Source: Rhizophagus irregularis
Taxonomy: Eukaryota; Glomeromycota; Glomeromycetes; Glomerales; Glomeraceae
Assembly: GCF_026210795.1 (NCBI RefSeq)
Contig: NC_089430.1
Location: 1,736,001 to 1,800,000 of the forward strand
Length of the DNA: 64,000 nt
Reading direction: 5' to 3'
The notes under the pieces were generated by a model that was given only the letters and a program-made list of their open reading frames with translations, did not search any database and was not told where the DNA came from. How positions within the stretch are numbered: the stretch's first letter is position 1; the number at the start of each line of letters is the position of its first letter. Below, in pieces: positions 46,445 through 56,869 of the stretch. A program made the position numbers and the translations under genes.

Positions 46445-47677
46445 TAGTGCTTCGATCCGGATGAAAACCGTCATCCGGATTACACAAAAAAAAAAATCTG
46501 GATTCTATCCGGATTGATCCGGATTAATATCCGGGTCAGATAATCCGGATGGAAACCGGAATCCGGATTGGATTTACATATAAAATTTTTTTTGACTGCG
46601 GACTAGTTGATGATCCATATAATAAACATCGAATAGCATTCCAACATATTTATTATCAAAAAATTTTAACAAATATTTTATGAAATTTGGATTAAATTAA
46701 TATTAATATCAATTTAATTTTTAGAATTTATGGCTATACTTTGTAACTTTTACAACTTAATTAAACTTTATGTATTAATATTTAATAAAATACAGTATGT
46801 GGCTTTGTTAAATAAACACTATGGCTTTTATTTAATGAGAATCTGGGCTTTTTTTATGAACTTTATGGCTTTTATTTAATAAGGATCTAGGCTTTTTTAA
46901 TAAATTTTAAGACTTTTATCTAATAAAAATCCAGACTTTTTTAATAAACTCTGGGCTTTTTTAAATAAACTTTATGGCTTTTATTTAATAAGAATCTGGG
47001 CTTTTTTAATAAACTTTAAGGAGAAGAATAGTAAATAATTAATTTTTTTATTTTGTATTTTTTTTTTCAAATACTCTAACAATTTAGCAAAATTTTTTAT
47101 TTTTTAAAATTTTTTTTTATCTTCATATTTGAATTGAAAAAGGTGTATTTTTTACATTTTTAAAGTTAATAAAATAAAGAACATTTAAATATATTTTACA
47201 TTTAAAAAAAAACTATTTTACAGTTCTTTTCTAATTAGTCAGAACTGTTTTCGCGCAATAACTCGCTATCCAGTGATCATAAAAATATGATTAATGGATC
47301 ATTATAATCCACTCATAGAGAGCTTTTGAATGGTACCAAAATAACCTTTCTAGCATCAATAGATGGCGAGTTATTCATGTAAATATTTTAAAAATTATCT
47401 CATCATCTATCGAAGCTAGAAAGCTCATTTTAGTACCATTCGAAAGCTCTCGATGTGACGATGCCAATGAGCCATTAATCGTCTTTCTACGATTACTGGA
47501 TGGCGATATATTGCGTGAATATAGTAAATATATATGAAAACTCATCCGGATTCCGGTTCAAACCGGATATTTTCCATCCGGATCAAAATCCGGGTCAAAA
47601 TCCGGATATCCGGATAAAAAAAAAATCCGGATTCATCCGGATTCATCTGGATGAGACAGAAACGGATCGAAGCACTA
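46445..47677. mobile_element. hAT-type non-autonomous element, TSD GATGGGAA
   Basis: The ends TAGTGCTTCGATCCG and CGGATCGAAGCACTA are inverted (13 or more bp). GATGGGAA stands exactly at 46437-46444 and 47678-47685. ATCCGGAT words are dense at both ends (46450-46570 and 47545-47660). The 0.9-kb interior carries a ~44-bp tandem repeat and no transposase. Confidence 0.95.
46795..47035. repeat. ~44-bp tandem repeat, about five degenerate copies
   Basis: GGCTTTTATTTAATAAGAATCTGG followed by GCTTTTTTAATAAACTTTA (split for length: GGCTTTTATTTAATAAG and AATCTGGGCTTTTTTAAT) repeats across the interior of the hAT element. Confidence 0.8.
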
Positions 47678-48019
47678 GATGGGAATTTGATTGTGAAATT
47701 CATACAATACTCAGAGACTGTGGACCACCTATTCAATAAGATTTGACCTAATTTCGAAAAAACTGAGTAGATATTATTATTATTCTTTTTATGCCGTAAA
47801 TGACGATTTGAATGAAATTAAGTTAGTGTAGTGTAACCGTGATGTACTAAAAAAAAATATGTTCGTTATCGAACTAGAATGTATGTTTTTGTGCTTGTCT
47901 GTGGGATTCATAAAATAATAAATACGCAAATAAAATCATTAGGCTGAAATTTTTAAGTCGTACAGAAAATTAGTTAATTATATTCAATTTTTAAATTTAA
48001 ACAAACTAAAAATTCAGGT

Positions 48020-49085
48020 TAGAAAAAAGTTGAAAGAAAAATATTTTATGCTAAAGTATATTGTTAAATTTATGGGAATCTTTTAAAAATCTACATTAAC
48101 GGATATCCAACAGATATGTGATTAATTACGGAAAAAAAGGACATAAAAATTTAGTTAATTTTCGAATAGTACTCATATTAAAACAACATTTTTCTTTTTA
48201 AGACAAATATTAATAAACAAAAATTAGTGACTTGTACCAAAATCGAGAAATAAGTATAAAAAAACGAACAAGAACGAATTAGTAAGAAAGTAACGTTTCA
48301 ATTTATTATATACAGTACATCTATTAATGTTTTTTTTTTTGTTTTACGCATAAAAAATTTTTCATAAAATAAGTTATACTTTAAAAAAAAAATTCTTGTA
48401 AATATTTTAATTTTTCAGTTACTCAATTTTAACTCACGTGATTAAGGATTTATATGGATCGACTGTTTACGTAAATTTTGTGAAACTAATTAATCTTCCG
48501 TACGACTTAAAAATTTCAGCCAAAATAATTTTCATTATTTTATTTACATATTTATTATTTTACCGCACAAAATAAAATTCCTCTTTTGGATGTGAAATTT
48601 TTTTTTCATTATATACAATTCTTTAAAAAGAAGTTGATAAAAAATATTTTATATAATGAATGAATAAAATATATTGTGAAATTTATGCGAACCTACGCCA
48701 ACGGATATCCAACGGAATTATCGGAAAAAAACGACATAAAAATTTAGTTGGCCTCGAATACTACCCATAAACAATATTTTTCTTTCTTTTTTTTTTTGAC
48801 AAATAATAATAAACAAAATTAGAGACTTAGCACCAAAATCGAGAAATACAACGAGTATAAAACTATACAAGAACGAACAAGAACGAATTAGAAAATAAAC
48901 AAAATTTATTATATACATCAATTGATGTTTTTTTTTTGTTTATTCATAAAAAATTTTTTCATAAAATAAGTTATACTTTAAAATTGAGAATTATTTTCCC
49001 TTTACTCAATTTAATTCACGTGATTAAGAATTCAGACTGTTTACGTAAATTTTGTGAAACTCAATCCGGAATTTAATAGACGTTC
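48020..49085 (+). promoter_or_regulatory. Tandemly duplicated upstream region of kinase gene B
   Basis: Two ~0.5-kb copies share AACGGATATCCAAC, a poly-T tract, ACAAATATTAATAAAC-like text, CACGTGATTAAG and GACTGTTTACGTAAATTTTG. Copy A has a single version (about 16130-16540). The repeated CACGTGATTAAG next to the gene could be a basic-helix-loop-helix site; that is inference. Confidence 0.55.
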
Positions 49086-49130
49086 ATCCTTTCATGTTTA
49101 AAATTGTATTTTAAATTTTATTATAGTATT

Positions 49131-51160
49131 ATGGCTACTATTCGACAAGAAATAGTTTTGGCTGCAATTAATAGAGCATTTGCATTAGTAGAGCCTAATA
49201 TTCAAAATAATTTGGAAAAACAACATGTATTTAGAAAACAAACTGTTCTTGCTGACAAATCTCTTACAGAGGGTGAAAAATCATATGCAGTAAAAATATT
49301 GAATAAAGGTTTTGATTATAATAAAATTCTTTATAATAAAGGAACAAAAAGAATTTGTGAAAATTGTCATGATGAATGTTTGGCTACATTATATTGTGAA
49401 CATTGTATTCGAAATTATTTAAAAGAAAATTTTTCAAACTGGACATCTGGAAATAATGATATTGATAATTTAATACAACAATGTCAAATAAAAGCACTTA
49501 GACCAGAATTGATAGTAGAATGGATTCCTTATAATAATTTACAAAATATTAAATACTTAACTAAAGGTGGATGTTCTGAAATTTATACAGCAGATTGGAT
49601 TGGTGGACGTTATGAGGAATGGGATTTAAAAGAAAAACAATTAAAAAGAGATGGAAGCATAAATGTAGTGCTCAAAAAATTAGAAAATGTTAAAAGTGCC
49701 AATAAAAGTTGGTTTGAGGAGGTATATACAAATAATTAAAAGTATTTTGAATTTTTTTTAAATTTTAATTGCAATTTTTTTAATTTTTGTAGGGTATATC
49801 TCATCTATACTTAAGTAGCAAAACTGGACTTATAGTGCAAAGTTATGGTTTAACTCAAAATCCAGATAATGGAAATTATATGATTGTAATGAATCATATG
49901 AGTTTTAATCTAAGAGAATATTTGCAACAAAATCATAATGAACTCACATGGAAAGAAAGAATTCAAATTATTGATAGTGTAATTGACGCAGTTTTGTCTA
50001 TCCACAGAGAGAATGCAATTCACAGAGATTTACATTCTGGAAATATATTATTTGGTCAACTAAATCAAAGCTTTTTCGTCAGTGATCTTGGATTTTGCGG
50101 ACCAGCTAATAAACCATTAGATTGCATATATGGAAATCTTTCATATATAGCACCTGAAGTTATTGTTAAAAAGAAATATACTTTTGCAGCTGATATTTAT
50201 AGTATTGGCATACTTATGTGGGAAATCTCATCTGGACAACCACCTTTTAATAATAAACATGATTATGATCTTGCAATAAAAATAGTAAAGGGAATGAGAC
50301 CAAAAATAATACCAGGCACTCCTTTAGAATATAAAGAATTAATGGAACAATGTTGGGATGCTAAACCTACGAAAAGACCTGATATTTACACTCTTTATTA
50401 TAAAATAAAGGATATTTATAGATGGCATTGTCAAAATGAAAATGAACAAAGAATAATTAGTAAAATTATGACTATTAATAACTCTCGATTAAGTACAAGA
50501 TTTAATGTAAATTCTAGTTCTAGTGATAGTTCCTTTTTTGGGAATTTTAGTGTAAATTCTAGTAATATGAATATTAGTAGTAGCGTTTATAATTTTGAAA
50601 ATTTACCTGAACCAAAAAATGCAACAAAAGGTAAGAATTTTTTATTATACAGTTTTACTTTTTACAATATAATATTAATTATTCATTTTATTTATTTAAT
50701 AGAAGAACAAGATGGTAATTTTTAAAATATGTTTAACTTAATATTGTTATTTTTTTACCATGTTAACTTTATTTTTATAGCTTATCATAGTATACAATTT
50801 GATTTTGATTTACAAGATGGTTTGATTATTGGTAAGATTAGCAAATGATATATTTTTTTAAAAAATTTCGACTTATAATTCTAATTTATATTCATTTATT
50901 TTTTAAATAAAATAGAAGAGAAATCTAATAAAAGAAGTTATTTTGATGGTAATAGCTCACTTTTAAATAATTATTACAATGCTGTAAATCAAATAATCAA
51001 ATTTTTATTTATTATAATAAAATAGATTATGAAAAAGATTTAGCTTATTACTCTAATAAAAAAGTCAATTCAAATAATAATGAAGGTAATTATTATTGAA
51101 ATTTTCATTTTTTATTTTTATCATTATTAATGTAATTAATATTAAATTTTAGAAATATGA
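49131..51160 (+). CDS. TKL-like protein kinase copy B (intact)
   Basis: Seven exons by phase: 49131-49721, 49793-50630, 50703-50714, 50781-50831, 50916-50948, 51026-51085 and 51153-51160 (TGA), giving 530 residues. The ATG at 49131 matches copy A; a longer frame upstream has no ATG. Residues ~70-100 hold CENCHDECLATLYCEHC (probable zinc site), then NWTSGNNDIDNLI. The kinase domain has the degenerate glycine loop KGGCSEIY, beta-3 Lys in VVLKKL, HRDLHSGN, DLG in VSDLGFCGPA, APE in YIAPEV and ADIYSIGILMWE. A Ser/Asn-rich tail (NSSSSDSSFFGNFS) leads into PEPKNATK and a tail built from tiny exons, including a 12-nt microexon. Probably a cytosolic signalling kinase; the loss of two loop glycines could reduce activity. 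Confidence 0.87.
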
Positions 51161-51466
51161 TATCATTAAATTGGATACTAATATATGCAAAGAAATCATT
51201 CTGCGAGTAAGATGGATCTTAACTATTTATTAAATTAGATTACTATTTATTTATTATTTTATTTAGGATTATTTAAACACTAAGACTAGAGTAATTGCAA
51301 CTTTCTTAGTTTGTAATTTATATATATATAATTCATTTATTTATTTATAAACTTGTATACAATATATAGAATATGAATAAACTTATAATTTGAACAAGTT
51401 TATAATATTATAGATTTTTGCTATATTATTGAAATTAATTTGATTTTATTATAATATGATCGAAAC

Positions 51467-51891
51467 TAGGGATGGCAACGGTCGGTCATGGTCGGTCATC
51501 GGTCGGTCATAACCGGTCAAGAACCTTTGACCGACCGACCGACCATTTGACCGACCGGTCTGACCGACCGGTTAACCGACCGTTTGACCGACTGGTTAAC
51601 TGATCCTGAAAACGTTTGCAAAACGTAATTTAATTGAAATACTTAATAAAAAACGTTTTCGCAACATTTTCTATTAAAATAATTAAAAAAACGTTTGCAA
51701 AACATTTTTTTTTATTAAATTACGTTTCGCAAATGTTTTTAGGATCGGTTAAACGGTCGGTCAAACGGTCGGTTAACCGGTCGGTCAGACCGGTCGGTCA
51801 AACGGTCGGTCAGAGGTCTTTGACCGACCGATATCGGTCACGGTCATGACCGGTCATAACCGGTTAATGACCGTGACCGTTGCCATCTCTA
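51467..51891. mobile_element. hAT-type MITE, TSD ATCGAAAC
   Basis: The ends TAGGGATGGCAACGG and CCGTTGCCATCTCTA are inverted with one mismatch; ATCGAAAC lies at 51459-51466 and 51892-51899. GACCGGTC/GGTCGGTCA words fill both ends. Between them are AACGTTTTCGCAAC / ACGTTTGCAAAAC words like those in the 39218 element. Confidence 0.95.
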
Positions 51892-51899
51892 ATCGAAAC

Positions 51900-54228
51900 C
51901 AATTGCTAATATACTGATATTTAGTTAACTAATGTCCAAATCTTAAATTTCACGAAAATTACCAAATACTACTGTAGCGTCAAATGCATACTGTTTTATT
52001 TACCATACGAATATTTAGTCCAAAGGAAATTTTAATTGGATATAAAGCATTATAGAGTATTGTAGATTATGTAATGCAATAGTAATTTCTGCATATAAAG
52101 GTATACTACCAATTGATTAAATAAATAATAGTTTGTAAGAGTGATGTAATACTATTTACAGTTTTGTAATAATCTATATTAATTTGCAGTTAGTTTAGAT
52201 GATATAATAGAATTTCATTATTTACTAATGTTCTAATACTAACTTATTAAGTTTAGTTTATAATTCAGTCCAAATCTTAATAATTAATTAATTTCTATAA
52301 TAAAATATTTATTGAGAATATAATTATTAACAAGTAATATTTTTAGACATTAAAATTACATTATAAATTGTAGATGTTGTAAATATGAATATAAATGAAT
52401 ATAAGAAATACGTTTGAAAGAGTTAGAATAATTTTTTTTTTAAAAAAAAATAAGTATAAAAAAGTCTGCGCCCGCGTAAAAGTTTCATTAACTATTGTCT
52501 ATTAATAAATTATTTATTTTTACTATTAATGTTAAATTATCAGAGCAAATTAATTATTGTCTGGAATATGAATGAATACCTATAGATTTTTAATGTTTAT
52601 CAAATTTTTTGTTATTGGTCAAAATTACAAAAAATATTAAAAATATGTGATAAAAAGGTTAATTATAATATTAAATACTTTTTTTTTTTTTTAAGAATAA
52701 AAACTCGATAGACTTAGTTTCCGCAGTAACCTAAAAAATAAATTATAAAGTAAAATTATCTAAAATTGAAGTATTCAATAAAATTAATTATTATAGACTT
52801 ACAGGAATCTTAAAATTTTAAATGATATCATTTTAATATTATTTTAACATTAATATAATTTTGCTATAATTCCGATATTCATGATTCAGTTCTTATTTAA
52901 AAAAAATTATCAAACAGACTCTATTAAAAAATTATTAAATGGATCCTATTAATCTATCAAATGTACCTTTCAAAAATTATTAAATTTGCAAGTATTGTGC
53001 GTAAAATTAATATGATATTAGTATCCTAACAACTTATACTGTGTGTCCTAAACAATTACAGTGTTATTTATTATTAATAAATTTCTCAGAATAATTTGAA
53101 AGTTTATTAATAAATTACACTATTTTTTATTTTTATTGTCATACAGTATAATAGGAATAGTTAAAATATTAATAAAGGTAATAAACTTACTCAGAAAAGG
53201 ACAAGCATATTCATTCACTTTTCGTTAAACTGTTATAAAAAGTAATTTATATAAAGTATATTTTAGTTCCGTTAAAGTATTTTTGTTAATATAAATGAGA
53301 AATATTTTTAATCAATAGTTTTTTAAAGCTTATTTAAAGTTAATTACAGCTTTAAAATTAATAGTATCATCGCTTTATTAAAACCTATTTAACTACAAGG
53401 ATTAATAAATTTAATATCTGATTAAAAAGTAAAGTATATAATTCAAATATGCATTATAAATAAATTGAAGTATCTGATACTAACTTTCATTTTATCACGT
53501 AATTATTATTTCAACAATATTAAAATTCCATGTTATTAGAAACAATATTTTATTTATGGATTACTACTACTAAGTTCCTTTTTATGTGAATTTGATCCTA
53601 TTGGATGAATTAAAAATTATTACTAGTAATATAAAAACGAATATTTTATTCCATATTTCAATATAATTATTACGAACAGATTATTAATTTTACATTTTGA
53701 ATAAATATAATATAGTTCATAGTTCATATAAGTTAAACGATAAAATCATTACAATTTAAAATATTATCTAATATTATTCCTATTTATACTCTTATTCTTC
53801 AACTTTGATTGATATATTTTTTTTTTGAAAAAATGCAATTTCCTAATTACTGAAAGGCAAAAAAAAAAAAAGAATCAACCTCTTTTTAAATTATAATTTA
53901 TAATAAAGTGTAAATTTGTAAACAAATTTTTTAATGTTAGTTAAAAATTTTAGAATCTAATGATAAATAAAAATACATAAATATAAATTTTATAATTTTT
54001 AGTAACCAATAAACTATCAAATAGAAATTAATAATTATTTATAGTTTGGTGCTAGATTTATACTTTGCCTTTTGATTTGATATACTGATTTAAAAAAAAT
54101 GAATAAATAAAAATAATTAATAGCTAGTAGTAATCGGTAATAAAAAAACAACTGTTATTATAAATATGACAAATGTTTATCATCTTTACTAATATTCACT
54201 TGAGAAATACCAAATTGCAAGGATTCTA
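51900..54228. other. AT-rich stretch without recognisable gene
   Basis: Over 2.3 kb of low-complexity AT-rich DNA. No long ORF, clear tandem repeat or transposon end was seen on either strand. Confidence 0.6.
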
Positions 54229-56254
54229 CACTAGTCGAAAAAGGAATATTCGGCCTTAGTAAAATTTGGCCTATATTCGACTAAAATTAAAAATTCGACC
54301 TTAATTAGCAATGATCTATGATTAGACATTGGTCGAATAACTAACCATGTTGGTCGAATAGCCGCGTCACATGTTACGCGTATCAAAAGTTTAAAAAAGA
54401 ATCTTATGCATTCTTTTTTAAACTTTTATTTCTTCTTTTCCTCATCCTTTGGCTCTATAGGCGCGGAAAAAAACAAAAAAAAATAATTTTATTTTATTTT
54501 TTTTTAAATTTTAAATGTGGCCCTTTCCCTTTTCGTAGTAATTCTATGGGAATGCCGGTCGAAACTACGCACCGGACTTTGGATAATAAGGTAAATGGGA
54601 AGGGGAAGCCGTTTTTTTTACTTTAGAAACATTTTAACATCTTTTTCTTGCAGGTATTGCCAGACGAAATGAGCTTCGTGATAATAAAAAAACTAAGATT
54701 CGTAAGTAGAATCTTAGTAGTTTTTTTTAATATTATGGAACGGTTACTAACCGTTCTTGTATTACGAACGGTTACTAATAACCGTTCTTTTCTATTTTTT
54801 AGGTTTCGGGTGGGCTTCCGAAGAAGGAAAACCAAGAAACCAAGATTCGTAAGTAAGTACGAATCTTGGTTCTTTTTTTTGTTTTTTTAATATATGAACG
54901 GTTTACTAACCGTTCTTTTCTATTTTTTAGGTTTCGGGTGGGCTTCCGAAGAAGGAAAACCAAGAAACCAAAATTCGTAAGTACGAATCTTGGTTCTTTT
55001 TTTTGTTTTTTTTAGTATATGAATGGTTTATTAACCGTTTTTTTCTTTTTTTTATAGCTAGTTCGGGTGGGCTTCCAAAGAATGAAAACCCAAAGATTCG
55101 TAAGTACGAATCTTTAATTTTTTTTTATTTTTTATTATTACGAATGGTTTATTAACTATTCTTTCTTTTTTTTTATAGCTAGTTCAGGTGGGCTTCCGAA
55201 GAATGAAAACCCAAAGATTCGTACTACCCAAAGATTCGTAAGTACGAATCTTTAATTTTTTTTTATTTTTTATTATTACGAATGGTTTATTAACCATTCT
55301 TTCTTTTTTTTTATAGCTAGTTCGGGTGGGCTTCCGAAGAATGAAAATCCAAAGATTCGTAAGTATGATACGAATCTTTAATTTTTTATTATTTTTTATT
55401 ATTACGAATGGTTTACTAACCATTCTTTCTTATTTTTTTATAGCTAGTTCGGGTGGGCTTCCGAAGAACGGAAAAACCCAAAGATTTCACGTACGAATCT
55501 TATTTTTTTTTATTTTTTTTTTAATATTATGAACGGTTACTAATAACCATTCTTTCTTTTTTTTTAGGATCGGGTGGGCTTCTGACCTTTAGGAAAAGAG
55601 GAACCAAGATTCGTAAGTACGAATCTTGGTTTATTTTTTTTCAATTTTTTTTAATATTATTATGAACGGTTACTAATAACCGTTCTTTTCTTTTCTTTTT
55701 AGGTCTTGGGTGTCTCGGGTGTCTTCCAAAGAATGGAAAAAACCAAAGATTCGTAAGTAAGTACGAATCTTGGTTTTTTTTCTTATTTTTTTTAATATTA
55801 TGAACAGTTACTAACCGTTCTTCTCTTTTTTTTATAGGTTTGGGTGGATTGCCAAAGAACGATCAAAGATTCATATATACGAATACATGAATCATGTAAT
55901 TGTGGAATTGTATTTGAATTAGAAATACTTTTTGTAAATTAGATAGATGCAATAATAATAATATAATTATAAAGTATTTAGGCATTAATAAATACATTTA
56001 TTTAATAATAAATTTGATAAAAAAAATTGTAAATAAATGGGTTGTTATTAGACCATAATTTGGCTTAAAGTTTTAAGGTCGAATATTGGTCAATTTAAGC
56101 CTAAATAATGGTCGAATAATTAGTCCGAATTTGGGATGATTGGCACCCTAAATGCGCCCGAAAATTCGACCTCAATTTGACACATGTTAGACCATCATTC
56201 GACCTATATTCGACCTGGTCAAATTTAGGCCAAATTGTCCTTTTTTGACTAGTG
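54229..56254. mobile_element. CACTA-like element with exon-like module array, TSD CTA
   Basis: The ends CACTAGTC(G/A)AAAAAGGA are inverted (54229 and 56254), and the homology continues with ATTCGGCC/ATTTGGCC words. CTA lies at 54226-54228 and 56255-56257. CACTA ends with a 3-bp duplication fit the CACTA/EnSpm superfamily. At 2.03 kb no transposase is present. The interior is dominated by the array at 54640-55870. Confidence 0.8.
54640..55870 (+). repeat. Tandem array of ~10 splice-bounded modules, ~130-bp period
   Basis: Each unit has a T-rich tract ending TTTTTAG or TTTATAG, then a 35-50-nt module (consensus TTCGGGTGGGCTTCCGAAG, then AA.GAAAACCAAAGATTC) and then GTAAGTACGAATC. The donor sits inside an inverted repeat, CCAAGATTC-GTAAGTAC-GAATCTTGG. 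The T-rich tract is preceded by another, GAACGGTTACTAACCGTTC or a variant. Acceptors lie near 54652, 54802, 54931, 55058, 55178, 55316, 55443, 55568, 55702 and 55838. One unit (55442) has lost its GTAAGT. Confidence 0.8.
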
Positions 56255-56458
56255 CTATTTAATGGGTTAAATCTTAGAGCATTTACAATTATTTTGATTA
56301 TTGTCATTATAAAAAATACCTGAATATTTCACGCTAGGATTTTTTAGTTCTAAAAGATCGCCATTATTTTTCAATTAAGAAATGTAAACTTGCAGTAAAG
56401 AGACAAGATTCTATTTAATTATTATAATCTTATTAATACATTTTTTCAATTAATTTTA

Positions 56459-56659
56459 TTAATAAATACCAAAAGATTTCATACCAATTATCTTATCATT
56501 TTTCTTCGTAATAATCATCAGAATTTCAGGCTCAGAAAAATTATTAAAATTGAGTAATCTGGCTTCATATGAAATATATAAAAAGCTTAGTTGATCTACT
56601 AGTTGAAAATGACCGCAGTTCGATAAGATATTATTGATTATTTCTAATTCGTTTCTCAT
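56459..56659 (-). pseudogene. Kinase C-terminal tail relic
   Basis: The minus strand reads YISYEARLLNFNNFSEP. This is close to the tail marker of genes A-D (for example Y-x-S-R-x-F-x-F/Y-K-N-L-x-E/K-P in genes C and D). No kinase domain is joined to it. Confidence 0.45.
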
Positions 56660-56869
56660 TTTTGAATTATTATCGAAATAAATATTTATTAGAATCTTGT
56701 GATTTTCTAAACCATTTATTTAAAGTTTTTTAGTTACTTCTTGAGGTAATAAATTTCATTAATTTAAATATTCTTTTAATTCTTTATTTCTTTTTTTTAA
56801 CATCATATTAATATATATATATGTATATTTTGTAAGATCCAAAAATATATGCCAACCCAGTCATACCCT

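Larger units (their letters stand above)
47735..51325. repeat. Segmental duplication, copy B
   Basis: Counterpart of 14125-18815. The left end still shows a much-degraded start of the BTB gene on the minus strand (~47690-47760). The upstream region is present twice in tandem (about 48020-48490 and 48500-49085): both have the ACGGATATCCAAC, CTTGTACCAAAATCGAG or CACCAAAATCGAG, and GACTGTTTACGTAAATTTTG blocks. Confidence 0.85.

Noticed and set aside
47500-47739. Overlapping ORFs with SGF/DPD repeats on both strands
   Set aside because: They translate the ATCCGGAT subterminal repeats of the hAT-type element ending at 47677.
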